A stretch of DNA of 64,000 bases from Puffinus mauretanicus (lineage: Eukaryota; Chordata; Aves; Procellariiformes; Procellariidae): the NCBI GenBank assembly GCA_023333565.1, contig JAJKFH010001094.1:1178001-1242000 (forward strand), written 5' to 3'. The notes under the pieces are model-generated. The model searched no databases. It worked only from the letters and a program-made list of their open reading frames with translations, and was not told where the DNA came from. The translations under genes and the position numbers were made by a program. Below, in pieces: positions 26,251 through 64,000 of the stretch (positions are counted from its first letter, which is position 1; every line of letters begins with the position of its first letter).

Positions 26251-29200
26251 AGCAAATATTGACAAAACTTAGCCGGTATATCCTTCCAGCATTCCATGAA
26301 CTTTGGAGTAAGGGTGATTTCTTTCTTTGTAGAGGTTAACGTAAAAACTGATAGCCAAATGGACTTTATCCCATATAACTGCAGTTTGCAGCATATCATA
26401 TGGATTCCGGTAAAAATTAATTTACTTGGGGAACTGTCTAGATGCAAAAGCCAAGAATTTTGCATGTATTGTTTTATTAGGATTCCAGTTCCAAAGCTAA
26501 TATATTTTAAATTAACTATCTTTATATTAGAATGCAATCCACAAACACAGACATTCCTTTAATCCTAATTCCATAAATGTATATCCTCTTAAGCATCTTA
26601 GAAGAGTGTTCCAAATACAATTAATTAGCTTTTACCAGCAATATCTTCTCCCAAAGAAAGGTCAGACTACACAGTATATGCAGTGAAAAAAGACAAGACA
26701 AATTAAAAGCACTCAGCAGCTTGCATTAATGGGCTCCAAGTCTAAATGTACAATTAAAATAGAGCGTTCACATTTACAAAAACTGAACTGTGAAAATCTA
26801 TGGGTTTTGTCTCCAAAAGATTAGTCAAATGTGTGGGGTTTTGATTGTGGGGGAAAGGAAGTAGCGAGTTTGGTTCAAACCTAGACCTATTTAGCTAGCT
26901 TCTCTTTTAATATAATTAGCATGAAGACACATTTTTGGGACCACGTAGAACTTTGAAAATGGAGTGAGTATTTAGGATCAGCACTTCTGGACAGAAAAAG
27001 ATAAATCTACAAAATAGGTAATTACTCAGCTACTTGGAAAGAAAAACAAAAATCATATAGAGCAGGGTATATTGTATGTTATATTGCTATATCATACCTA
27101 TCAGGGAGTATTTTTAATACTATGCAAAGATGGAAGAACATTATCATTTGAATATAGGTGTTTCTCACTACAGAAAGAAGAAAGAGGATTTTAATCAGCT
27201 GAAAGGAAGATGAACAGGCCATCAGTTACTAGAACCTGTTATGATTTCCAGTCAGACTGATGGAGCAACAGAAGGCTGCTATTAAAAAAAAAAGTTACTA
27301 CTATTAAAACATTTGAAAAGATGATGGTAGCTAATGACTTTCAAACTTCATTTCCTACTGATAGAATTCCCTAATGGAAATCTCTTCTCTATTCTCATTA
27401 TAATTGTCTTTGTAAATTAACCGACTTTGACATGGAAAGTTTGGTATACAAGGCTAATTTGGAATTTATTAAGTACTTCAAACTGCAGATATATGAGATA
27501 TACAATCACTGTGTGTCCACGGGAAAATTGTCAGAAATGCAAGTTCACTGGAGCATGAAAATACAAGACTGGAAAGAAGTGAGACTTTCTTGCTTGACAT
27601 TGAAAATATACTTTACCAGAAGGCATATAAAGGAATATGAAACCATATATAAAAATTAGCAAATTTGTGTCCTCCTGATCAAACAATAAACATGCTTTTT
27701 TTTTTCCCCATTTACTGGAAAGTATAAAAACTAAGCATTCTGAGTAGATCCAGCTTCAGTTTGGAAAATATTACATGATATTTTCCACTCCTTTTGAAGA
27801 AGGAAACTATTGCGATCAGTACTTGGTTTCAAACTCTAGGCAAAAAAAAGTATGTGCATATATTTATAATATATATGCATTCATTCCACGGTTGATCATA
27901 AAGCAAACTGTTCTCAATTATACAGAGCTATTTCAAGACCGCATAAATTTAACAGAATAAAAGAATAAAAATGAATATCTTATAGTTCAAAGAATAGAAT
28001 GATCTGTATGTGACTTTTCCATGGTTACTAAGTATACAAAAGAAAATATGCAAAACAAAGTGTGCTAAGTGGGCATTGTTTAGGATATAATCTATGTATA
28101 TTAAAAATAGCTAAGAATACTAACAGACATGCATCTAACTTCAGTGACCTTGGGTTCATGAGCTCTGCAGAAGTCACACATCTCAAATGTCTGTCTGAAA
28201 AATAAACAGGAATAGAGAGGATACAATGCTTATAGATGGCCCATTTTGTTCCTGATAGATATGTATTTTTGATGGACAACCAACTTCTGACCTTTATAGT
28301 AATTACCAGCTTCAGTGAAAAAGTCAAAGTTTTCCCTTGTTGTGCTCTAACGGCTTTCATCGTAGCACATTAATGAGAAATTTTGGGGGGCATCTTTTTG
28401 TTCTGCTCAGCACAAAGGAGTGCCAATCTATAGCAAGGGCTCTTCAGCATTACTGCAGTGTGATGTAATCTCTTACCTGCACTGAACACTTGTCCTGTGA
28501 CTAAAACCATAAGCATATGTTTTCCATTATAGATTGAAACTTCTGCTGAAAATAACCTCAATACCACCTATAAAATAACATTTAGAATTAATTCAATAGA
28601 TCTTTTTGTAATAAATCAGAATACATTGTGGCTTCTTTGAAACAGCTTATGAATATTGTAGGTAACTTGATTGCTGGGATATTTACTGCATGAATATGTG
28701 GATTTAATAGGTAGATGCAAGACAAGCAAATAACCAGGAAAGACAAGAGATAAGCCTCTCCGAAGCAAATAGTAAAGATTAGCAATGAACATTCTATGAA
28801 CAGGGATAGTAAGATTATTAAGAAGATGGATAGGCAGACTTTCTTTAAATGTTTTGGTTTTATTGTTATTCTAGACAAGGCTGTTTTAGTAAGACTATAT
28901 GATTTCTGTATTTGTCACTTTTAAGAATCTCAACAGGAATAAAATTTCCAAAACCAAACAGAACAACCAAATCAATAGGGCCAAAATAGACTGAATTATA
29001 GCCCAAAGCTTCAACTATGTAAGAGGATGCACTGCGAAGCTTCAACCCCGAGAGATTAGCATTAAAGCATTAAAAGGAAGAGCCGAGTGATGATGTGCAG
29101 ATGCGCAGCATCACCTGCAACTATGACAATAACATTCTTGACTCTGTAATTGAAGACGAATGTTGCTGCTACTGTAGCAGAGGCAGGGAGTGGGGGGAAG

Positions 29201-30734
29201 GCTGCTCTCCTGGGGCATGTGGGTGGGGTGAGAAGGCATTTACTTCTGCAGAGAAAGAGAGGCACTGGGAAGATTAGGCATCTGTTGCCTTACAGGAGGA
29301 ATGATTACTTTTTCGTGGGATATCTGAAGTCAGAAAGGGTACATAAAAGGCTACAGAAAGCATGGTCCTGGTCTGGCTTGAAACACAAGATTAAATAAGG
29401 GATTAACACTCACTCACTGTTTGTCAAAAGCAGGGAGAGACTCACGATTTTTGCAGAAATCCCCTTCATCTCCTCCCTATATATCCATCAAAGGATAACA
29501 GTCCAGAATTGCAGTGGGTTCACGTCCAACCCCAAATGATTTATAATTCTGTTGCTTTGGTACTTGCTATCCAAAAGCAATTATTTTCAATTATGTATAA
29601 ACCAAACCAGTACCTCACGCTTGTCCACTGTCTTCAATCACATAGCTTTCTAAAGAAAAATATTGTCATACAGCGGAACAGTTTAACCAATTTATTATCT
29701 ACAGACTTAAGAAAATAATGGAAAGCATCTCACAACAACTCACTACCACCCAAACCCAAATGCTTTGGTGAGAACACATCGTAAGGCCACGTTGCAGATA
29801 TATATTGCTCAGAGAACGAGTGGTTATGTTGAAGTCATACCCTAACTTCTCTGCATATTACAAGTAATTCTAAGAATCTGTGGGGTTTGCCTCATTTGAC
29901 TTCCCATTTCGAAGGTGCCTCTCACTAGAGTCGTAGGAAGGCAACACTGAGTCCAATGGGAAGCAAATCACTTACTACAGTGTTTCTGTAATGACATGGT
30001 GGATTTGGTGTAATAAAATCTGGTTGAATAGGAATGTGTTCTTTTGAAGTTGGAGAGAGATGTGGTATTAGTGTAAATCTTCATTAAATCCCAGAAAATG
30101 CTGGGGGCTGAGGGGGTTGAAGTAGCTCAGAGTTAAAGGAGTTATTTACAATGTCAATAATCTGCACTGCTGTAATGTTCCCCATCAATATGTTAACAAG
30201 CAGTCACAACAGAAAAGTAACTTTGAATGTGACATGTAAGGAGGAGGATGCCAAACCTCACTCTTAGCCAGACTTAATAAATGACAGCCAAAGGAAAATT
30301 GCTTAATGGGACATTTCTTTGCATAGAAGTCTAACACGTCAGAGAAAATGCAAATCCTGAGGAATTTACAAAAGGAGTGTGAAATGCCTTCTGACCAACT
30401 GGGGTGTTGATATCCTCTTGAAAGACTGTCACAGCAAACATTTTACATTAGAAGAGAAAAAAGATGTATTGAAACTGAGGGTTCTAACATCTAAATAACC
30501 TAGGTTTCCCCTACAACCCCTTTACCTAAGACAAATGAAAGAAATGAGGCTGTGCATGGACTACTGAAAGCTCAAAGAACTGCTAGTGCCTGGTGCATAA
30601 CCTGTACCTACAGCAAATATTTTACTGGACATTTTGAGGCGGGGGGACTAGTGCTTCACATTCTGGGTTTGCCTATGAAAGAGGGGCAGATCCAACAAAA
30701 GCATGGAGGAAATAAAAGGTAACAATTCTTCACT

Positions 30735-30935
30735 CTCTTTTTTAACTAAATCGTTATGGGTCATCAGATGAAACTAGCAAATGGCAAAGTCAAAGCAAAC
30801 AAACGGAGGTCTTTATTCATAGACTGCATAGTGAAACCTTAGAAGTTTCTTACCACAGTTTGTCATGACACTACACAGCTGCCATCGGCCAGTGCTGGAG
30901 ATGGGATGCTGAGCTAGACATACCCTTGTTTGTAC
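30735..30935 (+). mobile_element. CR1-like LINE 3'-end fragment, sense
   Basis: The stretch from ATCAGATGAAACTAGC through CAAAGCAAACAAACGG to the terminal GGAGATGGGATGCTGAGCTA follows, in order, the 3' end of an old CR1-type LINE as I remember it. The copy is diverged and 5'-truncated. Confidence 0.6.
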
Positions 30936-33900
30936 CTTATATCTCAATAAATCAGTATAGGATGAAAAATTTAAGAAAAACAGTAACGAAATGATAGAAT
31001 TGCTGAGTACCTGTTACTGGTTAGCTCTAGTCCCAAGTCATACAGTTTACAGTGCCAGTGTCAATTATGCAACTTCAGTTAAAAATCCCCATTTCTTTTG
31101 ACGTGGTGAAAATTTGTAGTTTATTATTTTAGATACTGCTTTTACTACCTGATTTTTCATCGTATTTTATATCTAGTGTGTGTTCATGGAATCATGCTTA
31201 TCTACTGGTTTTATAATCAATTTTTTTTTTTCATTCTTTAAAACTATGGGTAATCTTTCAAATCTTTTGTCAAAACATTTTCCTGGTCTTTTTAAAGAAG
31301 TTTTTAGTTGTCATGCTGCTTATATTAAATCATATTGTATTATATTATATAATATTATATTACTATGTTAAGAGGTGCCTTCCAGTCACCTGAAACAGTA
31401 CTTGAAACTAATGAGAGTTTTTGTATTTTTTCTGAGGAGCTCCAAGTTCCTTCCAAACTCCAGAAGATATACCACCCGAGTCTGGAATATATTTCTCTTA
31501 ATTTATCCATCTGTTTCTGGATTTTCTCTTCTGTTATTTTAATTCATGGCAGCATCTTATCTTTTTAAATTTAGAAGAGTAGGTTCAAAATCAATAACCA
31601 TGCAACTTTTGTCAAGGTAAAGCAAAAGGAAAAAAGGAATCTCTGCAATATTGTTCACTTCATTAAATCTCTTTTTTGCTCTATAGTAATTTAACAGATG
31701 CAATATCTTTAAATATGCCAGTAGAAGAAAAGTTGTGGAACTGAACTTACTAGTTTTCATTTACGCTTTTCAAAGACTGCCTTTCCCCCTTCATTTTATG
31801 TGGCACTTCTTTTCACTTACCTGCTTTTCAGTAGGCTCTCTTTAAGAACTACAATGCATACCTTTAAGGTCTGCCATTTAATCACTTTTTTCCCTCATGT
31901 TTTTGCTTCCTTCTTTTGGGGTGGAAAGCAGATGCATGGCTTCTGCAACTATCAGGATGTACTCATGGTCTCCATGCTGAGTTAAAACTTTAAATTTCCT
32001 CATCTCTAGTTTTCAGATAATCTTGAAATTATGATCTTGACACTGCAGTGAGTATTACTCAGAGGTTTAATGATACCACTATGTAGAACAGCCCTTTGTT
32101 TCTTCCAACAAATTCGAAAATAATTTCAAATTATTGTGAGTGAGTGAGGATTAGGATCCAAAAGTCAATTCTTTCTATCAACTAGAAATTCCATCTTTGC
32201 CCAGTTTCAGCATTTAAGCAGATCAGAAATTGAAATAAACCCATATGCTGCTTCCTTTCCCCTCTGGACAGTGTTCATTCATTTTCCTTTTCCTCATCAG
32301 AAACCGAGTAACATAACAAGTATTTTTATTGTTTCTCTTTTATGTAGATTTTTAACAATTAAACTTTTGAAAGTGCTGCCTAGAATAGTAGTTATAACTG
32401 TACTGTAACCGAAGAAAAAATAAACAAATTTATTTTCAGTGAAGAAATGAATACTAACTGAAACAGGACTTAAGTTTAATCAAAGATGTAACCCTAGAAT
32501 CAGTAACACATCTTCACTTATATGCACTCTTTCAAGAAATGATCCATTTCCTGACAGAGCTGTACCACTTCCGTTAAAAGAATTATTAGGCTTGGATGCT
32601 TAGCATAACTTCTCCTTTCATGGTAAGACATTAAGTGGTTTTAGAGAGATAAACTGTTGGCCAGAGCAGTTTCATACAAAAATGCTTTAAACAGCAAATT
32701 TACCTACCCGATCTACTTTTCTGACAGTTATCAAGCACAAAATGTTCAACTGCAGATTTAAAAAAAAAATCACAGAGAATATATGTAAACTAGAAACTAG
32801 AACTAATACTGTACTAAAATCTCAGACAAAAGCTGTTTCAAGTCATGACTGTCTTTCGTGGGGAGTCCTTCCCTAAATTCATTTCTTGGTTTCCAAAATT
32901 TGATCCTCTTTTTCCCTTGCTGTGCAAATGTTCTCCATGGAGTGATTAAGGGGAACATTTTGTATCATCTGGCTTTCCAACATTTATACTTTGAAAATAA
33001 CACCTATTTCTGTAACAATTCAATGACCATAAGAAAGCGCCAGACGCCTCCAACTTTAGCTCCATAGAAACTACCTTTTTCATATGCAGCTCCCCTTCAG
33101 AAAGAAAGTAAATCAAGTACCTCAAAACTGCAAGGCAGCGACACCCTGGAAGCATGCAGCTACAGCACTCATTTTCTTCTTTCTTTCTCTCTCTCATTTC
33201 CTCTCAGAAGTCTGTACACTGAGCATTTCAATTTCACCTCAGCCCTCAAACCAGCTTGGCACACCACCTCTTTTAGAACCAAAAAGGAAATGTTGTGACA
33301 CTTTTTCTTAAATGAAGTTCAATAATATCTTTCTGTGTGGGTATTTCCCACAACATTTTTTCCTCCCTCTCTTCACAATTAGGAATGGCAAGTAAATACA
33401 CATATTTTTGAACAGTTGTGTTGTGGGGTAGAGAAGGGACATCTATCTTTAGAACTCTGTTACTCCATGTTCCCAAACTTGCAGCACACACTCAGCCCAA
33501 ACATTGAACTGTTGGTTGATTGACCTGTCAGGTTGCTCTTATCATGCTACTTAAAAAAAATACATTTACTCTATGGATGGAAAATGGCTCTGCATCACCT
33601 CATAGTTTTTAATAATTTTTACATAAAATATTTTTCCTTTTAACATTGGAGAGGTAATTTGTTGAATGCACATCATACAAATAGTATTTTTTTGTTCAGT
33701 GTCATAGCACACACATAAATGAGTATTTAAAATGCAAATAACATTTTCAGTCAGTTAAGTTGCACTCAGAGTTGCATTTCTAAAAGCACAGTTTAAATAG
33801 CAAGGGTGGTTTTACTTCTCCAAACTATAAAGGAATCTCTTACAGACCATTCTGTACTCCCTGTGGGTCTACAGCCCATCATTGTTTCTGTACTTTCACA

Positions 33901-35800
33901 TGCCTGCTTTGGCTGCAGGCTCAAGCCAAATTTCCTCCCTCATCTGACTCTGTGACTGTCTGTGTTAGTGATTTAAATGGGACAAAGGCAGAACTGAGCG
34001 CTGGCACATGACTATCCATACTTCTGACTGCTGGCATGCTTTCGGGAATGGTTGGGCCCCTGACTAGTACTCTCCCAGGCAATGTCCTCGTACCAGTTGG
34101 GGGCTAGCATAGCTCAGTAACGGTTTGCAATCTGTATAAATCCAGTAGGCAGCATGGAAAAGGCCACCCTGTTTTGAAGGGGAAAGAATTTAGCTGGGTG
34201 CACGCGAGCTATGCCATGCTATGTCATTCCACTTGCCCTGACACCTAAAGAATGAGTCCTAACCTGCTTTATTTTCTGGTACAGATGTAGCCTGTACATT
34301 TCCACCTACCTGTAAATCCTATCTACCCTTAAGGCTGACAGAACCGTATCCTTTTACAAACCACAAAGCCATGTGATACTGCTTCAAAGACAAAGGTGAT
34401 GGAGGTAATGAAACCAGCCTACTACACCTGGACCATTCCACTGAAGGTAGGTCCACTTTTAAATCAAGCACAAGATCAAGTTTAATCCTCCACTGCTCCT
34501 AAAAGATCAGATGAAATGAAAACTCGAGCATGGTCTTGCACTCATGGACTACTGACAGGAGGTTTAGGATTCCAGTGCAAGTATAGCTCTTTTGTCTGTC
34601 AAAAGGTGGGACTCTTTCCAAGCATTCAGTAGGGCTGCTTTGCTGTTTCTGGATATGACACGAGAATTCCACTGCAAACATATTTTAACACTGGAGAGAT
34701 TGTTACGTAAAAAACTCTTTTTTTAATGGAATGACCATGTTGCTCAGTTATTTTTTCCAAGGTGCAAGCAAATCAGCGGGTCCCTCAGTGATAACAATGA
34801 ACTTCAAGTTCATGCAATAGTACTTTCCAAGCCCAGTCACAACTTAAACCTAAATATACAGGGGTAACCACTGTGTCTTGCTATATGCATAGTCAGCAGC
34901 TACCACAATGGATCACTAACCTTGGTTTGATGTTTTAGGGTTACTGCCTCATTCTTTAAAGCTGTTTTAGCTGAAATTTAAAAGAAGAAAAGAAGGTTTT
35001 AGCCTGAGGCGAATAAGCAGATAAAGTCTGTCAAGCTATGAACATCTGAAACCAAGACTATTAGCAACTACTGGATTCACTGCCAGCTCCACTCACACTG
35101 AGTAAGGAACAGAGTGGAGTCAGATTTCAGTTTCTCTCTTCTGAGGCTGCCAGGGACAGCTAGTCCAAAGTGTAGGCTCGTAGAGCCACTGGATGAAATA
35201 TAGTACTAGTCTCTCTAAAATGTAACATCTGGGACACAGAATAATCAGAACTGGTTGTTACTCCTTGTAAAGAAGTAAAACTGACACTCCCCACTAGTTG
35301 TACAAAGGAGCCATTAGTTACAAAGATGCAAAAATTTAATTTTTGTCAGAAATAATTTTCATTATTTTCCCTTTTGTAGTTTAATATTATGCTGACGTAA
35401 CATTTACTGTCTCTGCAATAGGGAGGCTTCTAAAATCAAGTGACAGAAGTCAGTGAATCAACTATTTTTCAGTTTGAAAACATCTTCTGTAATCAGACTT
35501 TCTGTATTTACAATCTTGATATAGTACTGTCAGAAAGTAACTGGATGGACATTTTCAGTGAAGTTATGTGTGTACCATATGCTACAGTGAGATATCTCAA
35601 TAGAATACCTGCAGTGCATTGTGGAAAACACCTTCAAATGTTTTACCAGGAATACTATGAAACCCTTGGACAGTATTTTTAATTTCTGGGAAGAAAACCA
35701 ATCCCCAAAATGAGGTTTCATATTTAAACAATACTATAGTAGAAAGCTCTCATCAATTTTAAATAGCTCAACTCAATCTCTCTACAGGAAACTGCAGAAA

Positions 35801-35888
35801 TGTGTGTATGTATATATGTACATGCATTTTTTATATATATGCATATAAACACACACACACAAATATATAATATGTGTGTGAATGTGAA
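35801..35888. repeat. TA/CA-rich microsatellite
   Basis: Alternating purine-pyrimidine sequence: TGTATG/TATATA, then (AC)n at 35849-35860, then TATAATATGTGTG. Simple low-complexity repeat, likely length-variable. Confidence 0.85.
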
Positions 35889-36652
35889 TAAGGGATTAAC
35901 AGAAGACATTTTATTTCATCGATGTTTGATGTACCACAATCAGACTCTGTGAGAACACAGCTGTTGTACGCGACATGGCATTGCAAATTAGCATCTTGTT
36001 ATACAGTGTCAAAGGACAGGAAGCAACAGCATTCAAAAGCAACAAGTCAGAAATTACTGTAAATAAGAAATGGAGAGAAAAGTGATTTGTGTGATCTGTC
36101 TCAAGGAAATCTGGACTGCTTTAGATGTATCAGATTGCTTCCAAAACATAACAGACTGAGAGGCTTAAGTGAGATGAACAGGTCTAATATGATTCAAAAC
36201 ACATCTTCCTTAAAAACGAAATCAAAACCCGCTGTCAGGACAGTGTGTCCCACGCACCTAGTATGAAAATGCCCCCGCCAGTGCAACGTGAGCTGGACAC
36301 ACGGACGTGCCTCCCCAGCGCCTCGCTCCCGCCTCACAACACACTAAGGCAGGCCACCCCCTAACAAGCACGTCCTGAGCCGGCATAACCAAGCGAGCTC
36401 CTCTTTGCTTTGTGACCTTTCAGCGATCACAAAGGTCGTTTTGTCTTCCAGTAAATTCAGCCTCTGCAACCTCCCAAGACGACGGCTCCGCTCGCTGCCC
36501 TGCGGCCGGGTCGCGGACGCCGCCTGCTCGGCCAGCCTGGGCCGTTGGGCCCCTCGGCCCCGGCTAAGGACGAAGGCCGCGTCGGGCGCGACCCGGGGCG
36601 CCCCTCTCCCCGCAGCCCCCTCAGCGCAGCCCGGCGCCAGGCCTGCGCTCAC

Positions 36653-36900
36653 CCGCCGCCCGGGGGCCCCGCCACCCACGCCCCCATTTTGTGGGGCCCT
36701 GGAGCCTGCGTGACCTTAGCGCGTACCGCACGGCCGCGGCGCTGTCACCCGGCGCTGAGCGCTGGCCTGAAAGCGGACATACCGGCGTGCCACACTGACG
36801 GCGGCAGCTCTCTAGCTGCCCCAGCCCAAGGAGGCGGTAGAGCGGTGCCGGGCCAGGCCGCGCCGCACGGACACGCCGCCGCTGTGAGCCCGCACGTACC
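36653..36900 (-). promoter_or_regulatory. candidate 5' splice sites for a non-coding first exon of DGLUCY
   Basis: On the minus strand the CpG island offers donors GCGG|GTGAGC (exon end 36653) and GGCG|GTACGT (exon end 36900). Either could end the untranslated first exon, which must splice to 15246 or to an intermediate exon. This is inference from position and consensus only. Confidence 0.4.
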
Positions 36901-37282
36901 GCCCGCGCCGTGCGGGGAGGCGGGAGTTCAGCGGGCGGTCAGGGCCCTGGGGGAAACCCCCCTCCCTGCCCCGCCGCGTCCCTCGGCGAGGGGATACCCT
37001 GCTCCCCCGTCCCGCCGCCGCCTCCCCCCGCGCGAAGCTGGAGCTCTGCTCGGCTCCCCCCCTGCCGCCACTACGAGTGGGGAAGCCCACGGCTGCTCCC
37101 CCCGCCAAGTGCGATGGAACCGGCCCGTAAGTCGAGGGAAGGGCGCCACCGCCGCTCCCTCAGATGATCGCCAGCCCCAGTGGTCAATCAGCGCCTTCCC
37201 TTTTCTCTAGGCAACCCAGCGCCCGCCCTCAAGTGGAGGGGGGAGTGGGAGAGGCGGGCGGGAATGTTTACAAACAAGATTA

Positions 37283-37314
37283 GGGAGTAGAGGGATGGGG
37301 GGGAACCGGGGGGG
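37283..37314 (+). promoter_or_regulatory. G-quadruplex-prone motif in promoter core
   Basis: Four G runs (37283-37285, 37292-37294, 37297-37303, 37308-37314) separated by loops of 6, 2 and 4 bases fit the G3+N1-7 pattern. It lies just upstream of the CCAAT cluster. Confidence 0.6.
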
Positions 37315-37390
37315 CGGAGCCAGCGATTGGCGCAGCCACTGATCCAATGAGGGAACGCGCCGCTCGGCGGAAGGGCGGGGGGAGGCACGT

Positions 37391-37400
37391 AGAACGTTCT
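37391..37400. promoter_or_regulatory. AGAACGTTCT palindrome, heat-shock-element-like
   Basis: A perfect 10-bp palindrome holding GAA and TTC in inverted order two bases apart, the head-to-head arrangement bound by HSF. There are only two units, so weaker than a classic three-unit element. Binding is inferred, not shown. Confidence 0.35.
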
Positions 37401-37548
37401 CAGCCCAACAGCCGCCTGGGTTCGCGGGTGCGCGCGCCCAATGACCGCTCGGCGGGGGGAGGGAGGGGGCGCGAGCGCCTGAGTAGGAGCCGCTCCTGAC
37501 GGCGCCCCCTCCTCCCGTCTCGCTCAGCCTATCCCGGCTGGGCCGCGC

Positions 37549-37586
37549 TGGGCTCGGCTGCGCTCGGCTGCGCTCGGCTCCGCTCC
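37549..37586 (+). repeat. 10-bp tandem repeat (CGCTCGGCTG)
   Basis: About three to four copies of a CGCTCGGCTG-like unit at 37551-37560, 37561-37570 and 37571-37580 with degenerate ends, in the probable RPS6KA5 start-site region. Confidence 0.7.
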
Positions 37587-37640
37587 CTGCTGTTGGGCGG
37601 GGAGGGCGGCCGGAGCAAGGGGGAGGGGAGCCGCAAGGAC

Positions 37641-37655
37641 ATGGGCTGGCTCTGA
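37641..37655 (+). other. possible upstream ORF 1 of RPS6KA5 (4 codons)
   Basis: ATGGGCTGGCTCTGA encodes MGWL. It counts only if transcription starts upstream of 37641, which is likely but unproven. Confidence 0.35.
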
Positions 37656-37785
37656 GGGCCGGGGGAGGGAAGCCGACGTGCGTGTGCCTCCCTGTATTTT
37701 AATAACTGTTTGTTGTTGGGTGGTGTGGGTTTTTTTCCGTTTTCCCCAAGGAGGAGGGGAGAACAGCCGCCCCCAGCGCGCCTGC

Positions 37786-37821
37786 ATGGCTCCTCTCCCC
37801 CGGAGCGCCCCTGGAAAATAA
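37786..37821 (+). other. possible upstream ORF 2 of RPS6KA5 (11 codons)
   Basis: An ATG at 37786 opens an 11-codon frame (MAPLPRSAPGK) ending in TAA at 37819-37821, 90 bases before the main ATG. It has G at +4 but a pyrimidine (T) at -3, so leaky scanning is expected. Confidence 0.4.
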
Positions 37822-37839
37822 AATCCGCCTCAGGCCAGG

Positions 37840-37847
37840 TGACGTCC
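37840..37847 (+). promoter_or_regulatory. CRE-like site TGACGTCC
   Basis: Seven of eight bases of the CREB site TGACGTCA, in the probable 5' UTR of RPS6KA5. CREB is a known MSK1 substrate, so feedback is conceivable; this is inference. Confidence 0.3.
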
Positions 37848-37911
37848 CCCCGCCTCCGCGCTCACACACACGGGGAGCGGCAGAGGCGGGGGAGCTCCCG
37901 CCTGTGAGAAC

Positions 37912-64000
<26,089 letters not shown>

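Larger units (their letters stand above)
15247..36640 (-). other. DGLUCY 5' intron(s) between promoter and first coding exon
   Basis: About 21 kb with no coding exon that I can support on either strand. It holds a CR1-like fragment at 26185-26250 (minus), another at 30735-30935 (plus), a GC-richer unclassified block at ~21880-24800, and a TA/CA repeat at 35801-35888. Further non-coding 5' UTR exons of DGLUCY could lie here; they cannot be recognised by sequence alone. Confidence 0.65.

Noticed and set aside
36545..37210. 221-codon open frame on the plus strand in the CpG island
   Set aside because: Very Pro/Ala/Arg/Gly-rich, overlapped by equally long frames on the other strand and other phases, so it reflects the scarcity of stop codons in GC-rich DNA. 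No family resemblance.

Overview
This is vertebrate nuclear DNA, most likely from a bird. It shows long AT-rich introns, GT-AG splice junctions, one GC-rich CpG island, and a CR1 LINE whose 3' end carries the tail ATTCTATGATTCT that is typical of avian CR1. No Alu or L1 elements were recognised. There is no sign of bacterial operons, CRISPR arrays or viral genes.

Two protein-coding genes run away from each other out of one CpG-island promoter (about 36.48-38.12 kb). On the minus strand, nine coding exons between 15237 and 382 encode residues 1-478 of DGLUCY, mitochondrial D-glutamate cyclase (formerly C14orf159, UPF0317 family). Its last ~140 residues lie beyond the left edge. On the plus strand, three coding exons (37912-37984, 49180-49251, 60980-61198) encode residues 1-121 of RPS6KA5 (MSK1, a nuclear AGC-family kinase): the N-terminus, the glycine-rich loop, the ATP-binding lysine and the alphaC helix. 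The rest lies beyond the right edge. All exon phases close exactly. The head-to-head DGLUCY/RPS6KA5 pair matches the neighbourhood on human 14q32.11, as I recall it.

Layout: 1-15.25 kb, coding part of DGLUCY; 15.25-36.6 kb, its long 5' intron, with scattered CR1 remnants and an unclassified GC-richer block at 21.9-24.8 kb; 36.5-38.1 kb, shared promoter; 38-49.2 kb, RPS6KA5 intron 1, holding a well-preserved CR1 at 43.7-44.46 kb; 49.25-60.98 kb, intron 2, holding three old CR1-like pieces, of which the largest (~58.87-60.70 kb, antisense) ends just upstream of exon 3; 61.2-64 kb, start of intron 3.

I found no convincing new biological system. The observations most worth checking are the compact divergent promoter with its motifs, the long antisense CR1 relic beside RPS6KA5 exon 3, the bacterial-like motifs kept in the DGLUCY N-terminal domain, and two unclassified intronic blocks. 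Exon calls rest on family sequences known to me and on splice-site and phase consistency; nothing was aligned by program. Repeat calls were made by eye against remembered consensus sequences.
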